From: Ectobius pallidus
Taxonomy: Eukaryota > Arthropoda > Insecta > Blattodea > Ectobiidae
Reading direction: 5' to 3'
Length of the DNA: 64,000 nucleotides
Assembly: GCA_964059195.1 (NCBI GenBank)
Contig: CAXKWD010000005.1
Location: 43,911,825-43,975,824 of the forward strand
The notes below the pieces were generated by a model. That model saw nothing but the letters and a program-made list of their open reading frames with translations. It was not told the DNA's origin and did no database searches. Shown here piece by piece: positions 24,219-33,735 of this stretch. Within the stretch, counting starts at the first letter, position 1, and each line of letters begins with the position of its first letter. The position numbers and the translations under genes are program-made.

Positions 24219-27200
24219 TCACTGTCCCTCTTCACTGACAGGCAGAGGAGCCAACTTGATGAGGGGCCTCTTATAAGTGCCTGAGACAGTGCGCACAGTG
24301 ACAACTCTGACAAGGCCGTCTGGGCCTGGGTGTACTTGGTGCACCAGACCAAGCACCCACCTATGAGGAGGTACATTGTCCTCGAGAACCAATACAGGGG
24401 TACCCAAAGGAACGTCTGGCAGTACCTTGTGCCACCTTGCACGACGCTGTAGCGTGTGGAGATAATCCACGGACCACTTCTTCCAAATGCAAGTGACCAT
24501 CTGCTGAAGATGGTTCCAACGGGAACGCAGGCTGTACCCACCAGAGAGGTCAGGACTGGGCACCGATACAATGGGCTTGCCAATAAGAAAGTGGCCGGGA
24601 GACAAATATCCAAAGTCATCCACGTCCTCAGATAACGACATCAAAGGACGTGAATTCAAGAATGACTCAATTTGTGTGAGAACAGTAGACATCTCCTCGT
24701 AAGTGTACTTACAGGACGAGGACATCCTCTTCAAGTGGAACTTCAAAGAGCGTACTGCCGCCTCATGAAGCCCTCCCATGTGTGGAGAGTGAGGAGGCAA
24801 GAAACGCCAATGAATGTTCAAATGCGCAGTGGCGTCTTGCACTGCGGAGTGATTTTCTGATGACATCAAAAGCCTAGAGAGGTTCTGCAGGTCGGCATGG
24901 GCTCCGACAAAGTTTCTACCATTATCACAAGTGATTGAACTTGGAATTCCACGACGACTTGTGAACCTTGACAATGCCGCCAGGAAGGCACGTGAGGTGA
25001 GCGAAGTCACTAGCTCAACGTGTACGGCCTTCGTGGACATGCAGACAAAAATAGCAACGTAGGCTTTAGTAGTCACCTTGGACCGCGGGCCACCAAACTT
25101 GAGAGAGAATGGACCGGCGTAGTCCACACTAGAGTTTGTGAAAGGAGGGAGAGGATTTACTCTCTCAGGAGGCAGATCAGCCATCTTTTGCTGAAAAGCC
25201 TGAGCCTCAAAGCGGAAGCAAACACTACAGCGCCTCCGTACACTGCGAACCAGCTTGCGAATGCAAGGGATCCAATACGACTCTCGCAAGTATGAGATGA
25301 CTAGCTGAGGTCCTGCATGACCTAGATGCAAGTGCACATGGAGAACTAACTGCCTGGTGAAAGCATGCTCTGCAGGAAGTAATATCTGATGCTTGTTGTC
25401 AAAGGGTAGGTTGGACCGACTTAGACGTCCACCTACACGCAGGATGTTATCCTGAATAAAGGGGCATAGTTGCCGGATCTTACTAGAAGAAGGCAAATCT
25501 TGCGAGGAAGACAATGCTTGAATTTCCTTTCTGAAAGCATTCCTTTGAATGATTCTAATGCAAGAATGCAAAGCTTCAGTAAGCTCTGACGGCAATAAAG
25601 GGCCATTGATAGGTGACTTGAGTTTCAAGTAATTATTAATGAAACGTCGCACATAAGCCATGACCCTGATTGTTTTCAAGTGTGAAAACTTAGTCAGCCA
25701 TGGGCTTAAGCTAGAGGTTTCGATGGTGACTAGCGCTGCTATCTTCACCTCTGGGAGAGACGAAGACTTGAGCTCAGTGGGCAAACTGGGCCACTGAGTG
25801 GAGTCGGCAGTAAGCCAAGAAGGGCCTGACCACCACAGAGAGTTGTTAAGTAGGTCAGAAGGGGTGGCTCCCCTAGAGATGAGATCAGCGGGATTGTCCT
25901 TAGATGACACATGCGACCAAGATTCAATGGCAGTGAATTCTTGGACGTCCGCGACTCTGTTAGCCACGAAAGTCTTAAGTTTAGAAGGTGAATGGTTTAA
26001 GTCTGCAGTTAGGAAGGCTGAGTAATTGGAAGACATAGCCTTCGAGCATTCAGGCTCTTTAGGGCTTGCTTCAAGATAACGCTTAGCCGTAGATCGGCGT
26101 CGATGACCATTGGAAGTATGGCAACGCTGTGAAAGGAAAGGCGCAGAGGGCAGTTTCCCGGCGAAGTACAGACCAAGGTGCGAGTTCTGAATTGTAGGTA
26201 ACTCACAGGTGGAAATTTGCCCTGGACACACCACTTGGGCGCAAATCTCCACTCCAAGAAGTAGATCGACACACTTAGGACGACTAAAGAATGGATCAGC
26301 CAAGGGAAGATTCGGAGGAATGTTCCAATCTTTCGTCTCAATGAAAGAGCTCGGGAACCTTTTCTCCGAAATCTCCGGAACGACAATGGCCTGTGCATTG
26401 TAGCGCCATGAAGTCACTCGCGACTGAATCGTGATGCTGGTTAGCTTATGTGTGCTAACATTAGTGGACAAAATTCCCGCTAGCGTAGTCCGCTGCGCAT
26501 GAGGAGCTAGTCCAAGACGCCTAAACAGCCTGTCGCTAATAAGATTGCAGTCTGAACCGCTATCCAGGAGGGCTGTGGCCTCAACAGGCGAGCCGTCTGA
26601 GTCCAGGATGCGGACAGTAGCAGTAGGAAGCAAGCAGCGCTGCTGGGTCTGACTAGAAGCCATAACACCTGCAGTGTTGGCAGCCTGGTGACTATCGCTA
26701 GTCGGGTCGTGGAGGAATGTGCTATGTCTTCCAGCACATCTCCTGCACTGAAAAGTCCTACAATTGTTGGCATGCCCTTGACTATACAGGCATACGCGAC
26801 ACAGTTTGCGGTCTCTAACAAACTGGTTTCTTTGAGCGAAAGTCATGCTCCTGAAGTCGCTGCATGAAAACAGGTCATGCACAGCAGTACGACAACAGAG
26901 ACATTTAGGCCTCGAAGAAGAAGACTTTGACTTGGAAGGAGCCTGACTTTTCGTGGCAGCATCAGTCATCTGCAGTATGCGAACTCGGCTTTCCAAGAAG
27001 ACAAATAACTCCTTGAGAGTAGGGAGCTTCCCTATTTTGACAGATGACTCCCATTCTCTGATGAGGTTCATCGGAAGCTTGTCGATGATAATTCTGGTAA
27101 TAATCAGATCTGACAACTCCACTTCTGTATTAAGGGAATTCAGTGCATGTACCGTGCTTATAAAATGATCCAGGTATTTCTGCAGGGATTCTGCAGAATA

Positions 27201-27815
27201 CCTCTCAATCTGAGGGGGAGAGAAGAGATTGTCCAGATGGGTGTTGGCGATTAGCCGGTCGTTATCAAACCTATCAATCAAAGTCTGCCACGCCACCTGG
27301 AAAGTCGCAGCAGAGACAGGAATATTCTGAATGACCGTACTAACCTCTGATGACAGGCAGGACTTCAAGTACTGATACTTGTCCATGTCCGAAATGTGCC
27401 TGTGTTGAATTACCAACGACGAGAAAGTGTCACGAAACTCGATCCACTCAGAGGGGTTCCCATTGAACTGAGGAAGACGGATTTCGGGGAGTTTCGGTAA
27501 CAACGGCGTGACAAGGTCGAGCGAGGTGCGCTGACTGGCAGTCTGCGCCTGCTCGGGTTCATATAGCTGTTTCTTTTCAGCTATCATGGAGTCAAAGAAA
27601 CTGATGACTTTATAATAATCAGATTCCACTGCGTGAAAGTCGAATTCATGATCCTGGTAGGCCTCGTCAATGGCCACCTGAGCATAATCTGACTTATAGG
27701 CCTTGAAGATCTCTACGAATTCAGAGCGGCGAATGCGCGCCTCATGAAGCGTAGCGAGATCTTCGATTTCGTACTCTCGCATAATCTGCATTTGACGCAG
27801 AAGTTGCGATTGCAA
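24219..27815 (-). CDS. BEL/Pao gag-protease-integrase polyprotein (ORF2), RT missing
   Basis: This frame of 1198 codons opens on TTG; it continues upstream without a stop to about 27874, overlapping ORF1 in another frame. Domains by residue: DUF1759-type gag about 105-265; CCHC-like cysteine/histidine clusters 305-370 (CLCC, CRVC, CRRC); aspartic protease with LLDSGSDCNLIS (417-428) and a linker to about 555; RNase H tail SKLKTFVANRVAD and DNPADLISRG (611-650); integrase HHCC zinc region (HLHLGH to CSVC, about 829-866); integrase core with D898 (VDYAGPF), D964 (TCDNGRNF) and E1018 (HMGGLHEAAV); C-terminal DUF5641 region about 1097-1190. The entire RT palm with its catalytic aspartates is absent: residues about 560-605 pass straight from the post-protease linker to RNase H. 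The deletion keeps the frame. Integrase and protease look intact; autonomous retrotransposition is not expected. Confidence 0.92.
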   Translation of the reverse strand: MQSQLLRQMQIMREYEIEDLATLHEARIRRSEFVEIFKAYKSDYAQVAIDEAYQDHEFDFHAVESDYYKVISFFDSMIAEKKQLYEPEQAQTASQRTSLDLVTPLLPKLPEIRLPQFNGNPSEWIEFRDTFSSLVIQHRHISDMDKYQYLKSCLSSEVSTVIQNIPVSAATFQVAWQTLIDRFDNDRLIANTHLDNLFSPPQIERYSAESLQKYLDHFISTVHALNSLNTEVELSDLIITRIIIDKLPMNLIREWESSVKIGKLPTLKELFVFLESRVRILQMTDAATKSQAPSKSKSSSSRPKCLCCRTAVHDLFSCSDFRSMTFAQRNQFVRDRKLCRVCLYSQGHANNCRTFQCRRCAGRHSTFLHDPTSDSHQAANTAGVMASSQTQQRCLLPTATVRILDSDGSPVEATALLDSGSDCNLISDRLFRRLGLAPHAQRTTLAGILSTNVSTHKLTSITIQSRVTSWRYNAQAIVVPEISEKRFPSSFIETKDWNIPPNLPLADPFFSRPKCVDLLLGVEICAQVVCPGQISTCELPTIQNSHLGLYFAGKLPSAPFLSQRCHTSNGHRRRSTAKRYLEASPKEPECSKAMSSNYSAFLTADLNHSPSKLKTFVANRVADVQEFTAIESWSHVSSKDNPADLISRGATPSDLLNNSLWWSGPSWLTADSTQWPSLPTELKSSSLPEVKIAALVTIETSSLSPWLTKFSHLKTIRVMAYVRRFINNYLKLKSPINGPLLPSELTEALHSCIRIIQRNAFRKEIQALSSSQDLPSSSKIRQLCPFIQDNILRVGGRLSRSNLPFDNKHQILLPAEHAFTRQLVLHVHLHLGHAGPQLVISYLRESYWIPCIRKLVRSVRRRCSVCFRFEAQAFQQKMADLPPERVNPLPPFTNSSVDYAGPFSLKFGGPRSKVTTKAYVAIFVCMSTKAVHVELVTSLTSRAFLAALSRFTSRRGIPSSITCDNGRNFVGAHADLQNLSRLLMSSENHSAVQDATAHLNIHWRFLPPHSPHMGGLHEAAVRSLKFHLKRMSSSCKYTYEEMSTVLTQIESFLNSRPLMSLSEDVDDFGYLSPGHFLIGKPIVSVPSPDLSGGYSLRSRWNHLQQMVTCIWKKWSVDYLHTLQRRARWHKVLPDVPLGTPVLVLEDNVPPHRWVLGLVHQVHPGPDGLVRVVTVRTVSGTYKRPLIKLAPLPVSEEGQ
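26000..26140 (-). other. Junction of the RT deletion
   Basis: The residues encoded here (about 560-605 of ORF2) fit neither the post-protease linker nor RNase H well. Upstream (LPTIQNSHLGLYFAGK) and downstream (SKLKTFVANRV) segments are normal BEL motifs that should be separated by the whole RT and most of RNase H. An alternative minus-strand frame is open across it, so a compensated frameshift close to the join is possible. Confidence 0.6.
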
Positions 27816-27829
27816 GTACTCGAAGCGTC

Positions 27830-28477
27830 TTATTTTAGCCTTTTGGGCAGCTTCGGCCTGGGCGAAGCTCTCTTAGCCTCAGCTTCCTCACGAGCCAGGG
27901 CGAGCTGGGCCTGAGCATGCCTTTCTGCAAGGGCCTGCTGGGCCAGGGCCTCCGCTCTCTTAGCTTCGGCTTCCTCACGGGCCAGGGCGAGCTGGGCCTG
28001 GGCTTCGGCTCTCTTAGCCTCAGCTTCCTTTTCGGCTAAAGCCAGCTGGGCCTGGGCTTCGGCTCTCTTAGCCTCAGCTTCCTTTTCGGCTAAAGCCAGC
28101 TGGGCCTGAGCCTGCCTTTCTGCAAGGGCCTGCTGGGCCAGGACCTCCGCTCTCTTAGCTTCGGCCTGGGCCAGGGCCTCCTTGTCAGATAAGGCCTGAA
28201 GAAATTTACACAACTGAGAGTTGCCTCTGGAAATGACGGCGTCGACTTCTGCCCTATAGGCTTCTTCAGCATCAGAATAATCCACACCGTCGATTTCAGT
28301 CTGCACAAGGTCGAACTTAGCTGCAAGTTCGTCTAACTTAGACTCATACTTTTTGAGTTCAGGATATGTGACATCCTCAATAGCTAAATTACTAATGACA
28401 TTAACCTGCCGCGTAATCTGGGCCTTAATGGGAACTCGCTTGGCTTTAAGAGCCGTCAAACCGTCTGGACTCGACAT
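27830..28477 (-). CDS. BEL/Pao gag N-terminal ORF1 with Ala-rich coiled coil
   Basis: Starting with an ATG (MSSPDGLTALKAKRVPIKAQ) the 215 codons encode the gag N-terminus: an LKAKR..IKAQITR helix (residues 9-27), an acidic region around EIDGVDYSDAEEAYRAEVD, and from about residue 100 a long alanine/glutamate/arginine coiled coil built from QLALAEKEAEAKRAEAQA units. The reading frame ends 42 nt after the point where ORF2 becomes open. ORF1 ends in ASPRPKLPKRLK, whereas the overlapping ORF2 frame continues FAQAEAAQKAKIRRFEYL, which fits the coiled coil, so the split looks like a one-base loss near 27866. It is the structural protein and would be cytoplasmic in virus-like particles. Confidence 0.85.
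   Translation of the reverse strand: MSSPDGLTALKAKRVPIKAQITRQVNVISNLAIEDVTYPELKKYESKLDELAAKFDLVQTEIDGVDYSDAEEAYRAEVDAVISRGNSQLCKFLQALSDKEALAQAEAKRAEVLAQQALAERQAQAQLALAEKEAEAKRAEAQAQLALAEKEAEAKRAEAQAQLALAREEAEAKRAEALAQQALAERHAQAQLALAREEAEAKRASPRPKLPKRLK
27870..28170 (-). repeat. Minisatellite-like coding repeats in gag (54-bp period)
   Basis: Between about 27870 and 28170 the gag coding sequence repeats an 18-residue unit. A 54-bp copy starting at 28021 (CAGCTTCCTTTTCGGCTAAA on the plus strand) recurs at 28075 essentially unchanged, with less exact copies on both sides. Such arrays expand and contract by replication slippage, so gag coiled-coil length probably varies among copies. Confidence 0.85.
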
Positions 28478-28991
28478 AGTGACTTGCTTCTACAATGTCT
28501 GAATTAAATAGGTTGCCCGCCTAGAGCCGGTGCAACAATAACAAATTAAGGTTTGCTTATAAGAATGGAGTGAGTTTCCCGCATAGGAGCATACGAGTAG
28601 ACAAAGAAATAGTGTGTAGCTGTACAGGTGTAAGTACACTTTACAAGAAAGTACAAAAAACTTAATTGAAATCTGTCAGAGACCTCCCTCAAACGCAATG
28701 CGGAGGAGAACCACAGATACTTATAGCAACTGACTTTAAACTACTTATTACTGATGGCTACTGATGGTAGCGTCTCACACCGGCGGCAAACTATACCGGG
28801 AGAACAAGATTGATATATAAGAATGACTAGAATTGTGGCTAATCACTGAGGTCTCTGTAATAAGTGACCAAGACAAATTCAAACTGTTAATTGAATTGTT
28901 ACTTTACGTTAATTATAGGTCACTAACTATCAATGCATCTTCAACCATAGGCCTCTGGGTCATATCTAGGCCCGGAGGAACCACAAAGAGA
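28478..28991 (-). promoter_or_regulatory. BEL leader with candidate primer-binding site
   Basis: This is the untranslated leader between the 5' LTR and gag. Eight bases inside the LTR, the minus strand reads TGGTTCCTCCGGGC (28983 down to 28970), with the TGG expected where a tRNA CCA end pairs. The tRNA type was not identified. No other feature was recognised in the rest of the leader. Confidence 0.5.
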
Positions 28992-30210
28992 TGTTCCCGC
29001 TCCCACGGTAGCTCGCAGGCGAAATAGGGACACGGGGAAACCTCTCCGGTTTGAAGGATGCTACACTAAGTCAAATTTAAAATATATTTATTGAGCCCCT
29101 TGAAAGATACAAAGAGCACAATGGACAAAATGATAAGCAGACCCTTTTAAATACAAGATGGAATTTTGTATCTTGCTTTACAAATAAATTCCTCTTCCTA
29201 GCGGTGCCGAAGAAGATGAAATGTTGATGAAGTCAAGGGGAGACGACTTAGTAAGCTCCTTCTGGAAAATAAGGCATGCTTGCCTTATAAGACTGATGAA
29301 TAGCTCGGAGGACCAGAGCAGAGCAATTTTTATAGTCGCGCTTGCTCAAACGACTGAGAAAGAATTTCACTATTCTTGAAGTGAATGCGCACTAATCAGC
29401 AAATTATTTTAAGGTCGACTTGCTGCTTCGACCGAAAAGAAGAACCTTTAGATGTTGCTTCGACACTGCAACTAAAATTAAGCACTCTGAAATATTCACT
29501 TCACAGCAGTACTTACAGTAAATCCTTTTACTTAATGAGTTACGCATTCAAGTCCATACGGTTTGATCAGGGAAGTAAAAAACTTGGCTTCACACATTTG
29601 TAATTAAATCACAAATAAATTACTTTGAAGAACGTATTAAATTGCGTCTCTGCAATAACTAGGGCTGGGAAACTTCAAATTCCCAGCTCGACAATAATAA
29701 CTAGATTCAGAATTCTGAACTGAAAACTAGCCTGGCGAAAGCTTCGAACGAGAGAATAAGAATGAATAGCAAGAATGACAGACGTCACGACATGTGACCA
29801 AGAAAAACAATAAATAATTAATCTTGGAAATAAATCAATTAAGTTACATTAAAATACTAGAACATAAATAAGAGAATTAATAGCATTACTTTAAAACTGA
29901 ATTGTTTCTTTAAAAACACAAAATTATGAATAAAATATACTACAAAATAATCAGACTGAAACTTTGGGTTGGAGATTATAACATGACTATCCAAAAAATG
30001 AAAGATGCGACAGTCAAATGTCATTTCTGATGAGAATTGATGGGAGAAAGAACAAACAGAAAAGTAAACATATTTAAAAATATATTGAAGACACAACAAG
30101 AAAATAAAACAAGCGAAGTCACAAGCCTGTTGCCATAGCAACACGGCGAATGACCTCGCGAAACCAGCTAATGCCTCAAATCCGGCCAGACACGAATGCT
30201 GGACGGAACA
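28992..30210 (-). repeat. 5' LTR of BEL/Pao element
   Basis: 1219 bp, same boundaries and, by eye, the same sequence as 22835-24053. As the 5' LTR for minus-strand coding it should hold the promoter, but no TATA or initiator assignment was possible from inspection. Confidence 0.95.
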
Positions 30211-30215
30211 AGTAC

Positions 30216-30912
30216 AGTGTATGCATTCTCTACTAACCCTACTGCATTGCTACCGGCGGACGATAATATATCTGCGCGTGTTTGGTTCAGGTCCTAGCGT
30301 CCCAGTTATACCAGTTTTTCAATGCCGATGTCATACTCTTACTGCCAAACTAAAGCCGTACTTTTTACAATGCTTACTCATTAGCTGACATTAGTACAAT
30401 GCTTACTCATTAGCTTAGCAGTTCGGCATTACTAAGAAACTTTGACATGCCAGAATCATGTCGGAATGTATCTTCTTAATGAAGCCTACAACATACTAAG
30501 TAACCTTGTGGAAACAGAATTCTCTACACAAGATAAAAACAAGAATTCTTCCGACGCAGCACCAGAATAGACTTATTGCCAGTTGTATAAAACTCTCTAA
30601 CTGGTGATTATTTTAAACTGAAAGTTAGAAGATAGCTAGCTACTTATGTTGTATAAAATTAACCATAAATTGTGTAACTTTCAGTTACAAATAACTAGAG
30701 AAAATAATAAAACATCTGGCAACAGTGTAAGAGATGAGGGGAATTTGCAGAGAAAATTATTTTTGTGCCTTTGGAATGTGATATTCAACTGTTAAGCAAA
30801 GATGATTTGGTTGAAAAAGGAGGCCATGTTTACTATTGCCTCTGCTTTAGCCTATCCAGAGAGGTGTTTATGAATACTGTGTTTGTGGATTGAAGTATTA
30901 TTTCAATTAAAT
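30216..30912. other. No gene seen; 21-bp direct repeat and small palindrome
   Basis: TACAATGCTTACTCATTAGC plus T occurs at 30366-30386 and 30395-30415. An imperfect inverted pair, AACTGAAAGTTA (about 30617) against TAACTTTCAGTT (about 30676), could be the end of a small DNA element. The 5' part continues the sequence interrupted by the BEL insertion. Confidence 0.45.
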
Positions 30913-31026
30913 ATGCAGGAAGAAGGAAAAAAGAAACGGATTCGTTCTGTTAATTTTACTGACAGGGAAAGGGACATGTTAATTGAGCTTGTATTGGAAA
31001 ACAAAACAGTCAGTAAAAAAGGGTAA
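30913..31026 (+). CDS. Myb/SANT-like DNA-binding fragment (possible first exon)
   Basis: A 37-codon frame from ATG at 30913 reads KKKRIRSVNFTDRERDMLIE then LVLENKTV. This matches the first helix of the Myb/SANT-like (zeste-type) domain found in insect Harbinger-associated proteins and many host DNA-binding proteins (NFT..E...LieLV....). The frame stops at TAA within GGGTAAGG, which also reads as a good 5' splice donor (GG|GTAAGG), so it may be a coding first exon rather than a short gene. No second exon was found; a foldback element starts 30 bp downstream and may have disrupted it. It is too short to be sure. Confidence 0.4.
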   Translation: MQEEGKKKRIRSVNFTDRERDMLIELVLENKTVSKKG

Positions 31027-31055
31027 GGGTTGTTTACCACATTAGTAAACTAAAG

Positions 31056-31925
31056 GAAGGAAGCACACTGCCTCCGTTCCGTTCAGTTGACCCTGGATAT
31101 TATGTCGACAGTGTGAACTGCTTCAGTTCCGTACGCTTCAGCGGGAAAAGGTAATCTGCGCACCTCTACCTTTTCCCCAAACCTACACGATGTAAACTGC
31201 GCCACCGACATATGTAAACTGCGCCACCGACATATGTAAACTGCGCCACCGACATTTAAATGGCGTCACCGTCATACTAACGCACTAACATTTTCCTTTC
31301 CACTTCTCCAGACTTAGGACTGGCTATGAAATTGCATAGATGTGGTTAAAAATGTTAGGCTTAGTAGCTTTGTCATTTTTAAAAATGTTGAAAACAATAC
31401 CCTAATTTCTTTTGCATGAACGCTTCGTCACTTATAAAACTGTTAAAAACACTACCCTAATTTTTTTACATGAGCACTTTGTTCTCATATGACGCCTTCT
31501 TAATAAAATCAAAACGGGATATTTCATTGTTTATATATTGTTCTCTCCACTTAATTAGACGAGAATACTTGTCATTATTTTAGCTCTTTTTCTTACAGGT
31601 ATCCCTTATTCAATATTTCTCAGTTTTATGTAGGCACTTGTTTGGAATTGGAGAAGTGCATCTAATACAAGGAAGATGTTGGGAGAAACGTGGTAGAACA
31701 TCGAATTATATTTTGCGTGAAATGACCTACATATTTCCGTGGCGCAATTAACATATCTGTGTGCCGCAGTTTACATATCTCATTTTTATTCTATTTCAAA
31801 TTAGGTGTCAACCGTGGCGCAGATTACATAGGCTAAACCCCGCTTCAGCATGTCCTATGCTTACACTGTCAACATAATATCCAAGGTCAGTGAATGGAAC
31901 GCAACGGAGGCAGTGCACTTCCTCG
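31056..31925. mobile_element. Foldback-like DNA element with inverted subterminal repeats
   Basis: Imperfect terminal inverted repeats of about 65 bp lie at 31056-31122 and 31861-31925, sharing CACTGCCTCCGTT and GGATATTATGT-GACAGTGT. Inside, the word GTAAACTGCGCCAC is arrayed: three 22-bp tandem units at 31190-31255 on the plus strand plus GTAATCTGCGC at 31151, and related copies in inverse orientation at about 31740-31832. No target duplication was fixed and no transposase is encoded. The superfamily is not assigned. Confidence 0.7.
31190..31255 (+). repeat. Three perfect 22-bp tandem repeats
   Basis: The unit ATGTAAACTGCGCCACCGAC plus AT occurs at 31190-31211, 31212-31233 and 31234-31255. 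It is the subterminal motif of the surrounding foldback-like element. Confidence 0.95.
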
Positions 31926-32237
31926 TTAATGCTTATGCTGAGTTCATCCCTCATGAAAATCCAACATATACTGTATTTTATTTCGGTCAGTAGATTTAGC
32001 GTGCACTTCTCCTAGCTATCCATTTTCTATAACATTTTCGTTACACTGATCGAAAATATTTCTAGTTCAATTAATATTCTTTATTAGGTATTTAGAAATT
32101 ACAGGTTTTCCGCATGTATCCAATGTCCTCTCAACAATATCCCCTTACACTTTGTATTTCATATTTCGAAATCACCGATTTTAATAGAAAGCGGACAAGA
32201 AGTTAGAGAGTGAGAGAGATGGAGGAAGAGTGATAAG

Positions 32238-32266
<29 letters not shown>
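32238..32266. repeat. (AG)n microsatellite
   Basis: An uninterrupted run of AG dinucleotides of almost 30 bp. The serine/leucine run of an overlapping minus-strand frame is its translation, not a gene. Confidence 0.95.
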
Positions 32267-32268
<2 letters not shown>

Positions 32269-32952
32269 TGGGATATTGAGTTGGAAAATGTATCCCACAG
32301 ACAACTGTATGATCTAAAGAACAACATATAAAAAGGAAAGCAAACCAATTTTGTTTCTCAAGATCCTTTCCAATTAAAATGACAACTGTTTTAGATACTC
32401 CCAGCAATTTTCTAAGAGACCACGCGACTATGGTAAGTTATATATTCTTTTCCAATAGTTTTGGAAATTTCGAAGCATTACTTAATTGAAGCGTATTTTT
32501 AAAACTACTTTGTAACAGTAATTAACTTACAAAGTCTAAAAAAAGATGAGAGGAATATGTAATGTCAAACATTTGTAAAAACAGGCGAGAGGTTTGTTGG
32601 CCACAACTTAAAATGTTTATACTGAAGTTGTCCCATATTAAAATTCAGAAAGCATGTTAGTACATGCAGATTATTATTATAGCTGTTAGAGTACAATATG
32701 CCTGGCAGCGTTTAGCTTTTCTCCCTATCTCTGCCTTCACAAAGTGACATATTCGCAGCTATAAACTTGTCTCGCCCCCACCCTGTTCTACCAGATTAAA
32801 CTGCAGGAAATATATGTACAATTTTATATATGCAACCCTGCCCTGCTCCTATATTTTATTAGTCGTTAGTCACACTCCTGTTTTTCTCTGTGATTTGTAT
32901 TTCTGTTGCTTCACATTCATAATTTCGAACACACTGTGCACACGAGTTAATT
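32267..32952. other. No gene seen
   Basis: AT-rich spacer between the (AG)n run and a foldback element. Nothing recognisable. Confidence 0.4.
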
Positions 32953-33735
32953 TAGTCCAGGCGAGGTAGCGAAAATTTTTTTGTTTAAAGTAAAGTAGTC
33001 ACTTTCTCTACGCGACAAATAGAAGGAAAATAGTATGAATTCATTGTATATCATGTTTCGGGAAAAAATTGGTTTGTAGCATCATGGTGCAAAAATGCAA
33101 AATTGTGTGAAAAGGTGTCTTTTTCGATCCTAAGGCATTAAAAAGAAATATATTGTAAAAACGAAAAATAGCACTATATAGATCCTAAAAAGTTGAAGAA
33201 ATGCGTTCCAAACGATAAAAATCGGTTCATGCCTTTTTGCAATTTGAATGTTTACTGTGGGGTCATTTTTAGCCGATTTTTAGCCTGTTTAGCTAAAAGC
33301 ATGTTTTCACATTTAAGCGATTTTCTCAAAACCTTAAAATATTTTTCGATAAAATTTCTACCACGGGTAGGTGTCATAGGTTGCTACAAGTTCAGCCCAA
33401 ATATACCTCTTTACGATACATACAAACTGAGTAATAAAATGTTGAATAAAAGCGATTTTTAGCAGTTTTCTATTTTTTTGGCAAAAAGTTATAAACCTAC
33501 TTTTATAGTTTGGGACGCATTTTCTTCGTCTTATTAAACTCTAATCTCATGCTATTTTCCATATATATTTCTTTTTGAAACCTTAAAATCCAAATAACAT
33601 TATTTCGCATATTTTTTAAATTATTTTCACCATGATGCTGGAAACCGTTTTTTTCCAAAACATAAAATTAATTCCTTCTACTTTCCTCCTAATTATTGCG
33701 TAGAGAAAGTGACCACTTTATTTTGTCCTGGACTA
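32953..33735. mobile_element. Foldback element with ~280-bp arms, TA-flanked
   Basis: The element 32955-33733 begins GTCCAGG and ends CCTGGAC, inside TA dinucleotides (32953-32954, 33734-33735). The arms align over about 280 bp as inverted copies: GTCACTTTCTCTACGC, AGCATCATGGTG, TAAGG..TCAAAAAGAAATATAT-like and GAAATGCGT-CCAAAC-ATAAAA blocks appear in both. Arms are 32955 to about 33240 and about 33450 to 33733, so most of the 779 bp is stem. An 89-codon frame inside has no domain character. TA flanks fit a Tc1/mariner-type target. Confidence 0.82.

Larger units (their letters stand above)
22830..30215 (-). mobile_element. BEL/Pao LTR retrotransposon, RT-deleted, 5-bp TSD AGTAC
   Basis: Two 1219-bp direct LTRs (22835-24053 and 28992-30210) begin TGTTCC and end GGAACA. 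AGTAC flanks the element at 22830-22834 and 30211-30215. Coding is on the minus strand, so the right LTR is the 5' LTR. The order is 5' LTR, leader with a possible primer-binding site, gag ORF1, gag-protease-RNase H remnant-integrase ORF2, short 3' region, 3' LTR. Typical BEL/Pao polyproteins are clearly longer because they include reverse transcriptase, which is missing here. Full length is 7376 bp. Confidence 0.95.

Noticed and set aside
33193..33462. 89-codon plus-strand frame
   Set aside because: Lies inside a foldback element and has no recognisable domain.
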